Assembly (NCBI GenBank): GCA_023443745.1
Contig: JAEZTB010000047.1
Coordinates: 1 to 5,755 of the forward strand
Origin: Bacillota bacterium
GTDB lineage: Bacteria > Bacillota > Clostridia > DSM-8532
Length of the DNA: 5,755 bases
Direction of reading: 5' to 3'
Shown here: one piece after another, positions 4,981-5,755 of the stretch
Position numbering within the stretch: the stretch's first letter is position 1
Layout: every line of letters starts with the position of its first letter
Program-made: the position numbers and the translations under genes
Notes under the pieces: generated by a model
Database searches by the model: none
What the model was told of the DNA's origin: nothing
What the model saw: the letters and a program-made list of their open reading frames with translations, nothing else

Positions 4981-5755
4981 TCATTTTCTTAGGTTTGCCC
5001 GGACTGCATCGATCAGCGCCGACTGCGTCCTGTCCTTATACTGCAGGGCTTTCATAATGCGCTCATCAATGGTGCCGTCCGTGATGATGTGCTGTACGAC
5101 CACGGTCTTGGACGCCTGACCCTGCCGGTAAAGCCGCGCCACCGTCTGTTGGTACAGTTCCAGGCTCCAGGTAATGCCAAACCAGCAGAGGGTGGCGCCG
5201 CCGCTCTGGAGGTTCAGCCCGTGGCCGGCAGAAGCGGGATGAATCAGCGCCACGGGAATCTCGCCCCGGTTCCATTTTGCGATGCTGGCGTCAGAGTCCA
5301 GCCTTGCAAAGCCGATCTTCCGCAGCCGCAGCCGTTCCTCGATACGGTCAAGGTCGTGCTGGTACCAGTAAGCCACCAACAGGGGCTTTCCATTCATGCT
5401 TTCGATGATGTCCTCCAATGCGTCCAGTTTCTGATCGTGGATATGTTCCACATCCCCGTTATCCGTATAGACCGCCCCGTTTGCCATCTGGGAGAGCTTG
5501 CCGGACAGCACTCCGGCATTTGCTGCCGTTACCTCGCCCTTGTCAAGCTGCGCTGCCAGATCCTCGCACATCTCATCATAAATGGCCTGTTCCGGCTCCT
5601 CCATATACACCCGGTACTCGCTGTTTACAAGTTCCGGCATTTTGAGGTGGTCGGCGGCTTTCATGGAAATGGTGATATCGGAGATCTTGTCATAGATCCG
5701 TTTCTCCGCTCCCGGCAGGGGCTTATAGGAATACACCACCTGACCGTTCATCCGA
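4981..5755 (-). CDS. SNF2-family DNA helicase/translocase, C-terminal part
   Basis: Carries the second RecA-like lobe of a superfamily 2 SNF2-type ATPase, which translocates on double-stranded DNA; in phages it sits in the replication module. The frame is open to the right edge, so the N-terminal lobe with Walker A and DEAH-type motifs is outside the window. Counting from the ATG at 5751, visible parts are motif IV (KPLLVAYWYQHDLDRI, 122-137), motif V (HPASAGHGLNLQ, 171-182) and motif VI with its arginine finger (QQTVARLYRQGQ, 201-212), then a helical C-terminus ending NLRK and TGA. That ATG is internal and not the real start. The next gene begins 54 nt downstream. Confidence 0.92.
   Translation of the reverse strand, partial: RMNGQVVYSYKPLPGAEKRIYDKISDITISMKAADHLKMPELVNSEYRVYMEEPEQAIYDEMCEDLAAQLDKGEVTAANAGVLSGKLSQMANGAVYTDNGDVEHIHDQKLDALEDIIESMNGKPLLVAYWYQHDLDRIEERLRLRKIGFARLDSDASIAKWNRGEIPVALIHPASAGHGLNLQSGGATLCWFGITWSLELYQQTVARLYRQGQASKTVVVQHIITDGTIDERIMKALQYKDRTQSALIDAVRANLRK

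Overview
The window looks like part of a prophage or temperate phage of a gut-type clostridial Firmicute (Lachnospiraceae/Oscillospiraceae-like). The evidence is strong AGGAGG-type Shine-Dalgarno sites, moderately GC-rich DNA, and the order SNF2 helicase, sigma-region-4-like regulator, HNH endonuclease, P27 small terminase subunit, then methylation genes. That order is the usual early-to-packaging transition in clostridial siphophages. All supported genes are on the minus strand, so the region reads from right (5755) to left (1). I saw no convincing plus-strand gene, tRNA, CRISPR array or insertion sequence.

In transcription order: (1) the C-terminal half of an SNF2-type helicase (4981-5755, cut by the right edge); (2) a 141-aa DUF1492-like protein with a sigma-70 region-4-like helix-turn-helix (4501-4926); (3) a 121-nt gap with an inverted repeat and a possible extended -10 promoter; (4) a GTG-started HNH endonuclease (4032-4379); (5) a 140-nt gap with no convincing gene; (6) a P27-family small terminase gene (3343-3891) interrupted by an in-frame TAG, which is followed at once by a Shine-Dalgarno site and an in-frame ATG; (7) a compact S-adenosylmethionine synthetase-like gene (2556-3338); (8) a ParB-like/beta-class N6-adenine (or N4-cytosine) DNA methyltransferase (1303-2556); (9) a C5-cytosine DNA methyltransferase (GTG start at 1306) that stays open to the left edge.

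Genes 7 to 9 form a tightly coupled cassette. Their junctions are a 1-nt overlap (TGATG) and a 4-nt overlap (GTGA), and gene 7 starts 4 nt after the terminase gene. The simple reading is a dedicated SAM supply feeding two DNA methyltransferases that modify phage DNA around packaging, probably to evade host restriction.

The points most worth a second look are: the stop-and-restart split of the small terminase; the compact SAM synthetase-like protein, which keeps most recognisable catalytic residues; and a protein-like second reading frame (508-702, or 508-900) inside the cytosine methyltransferase just after its motif VIII. Two lesser points are the tandem 21-bp duplication near that enzyme's N-terminus and the recurring xTL motifs in its presumed target-recognition region.
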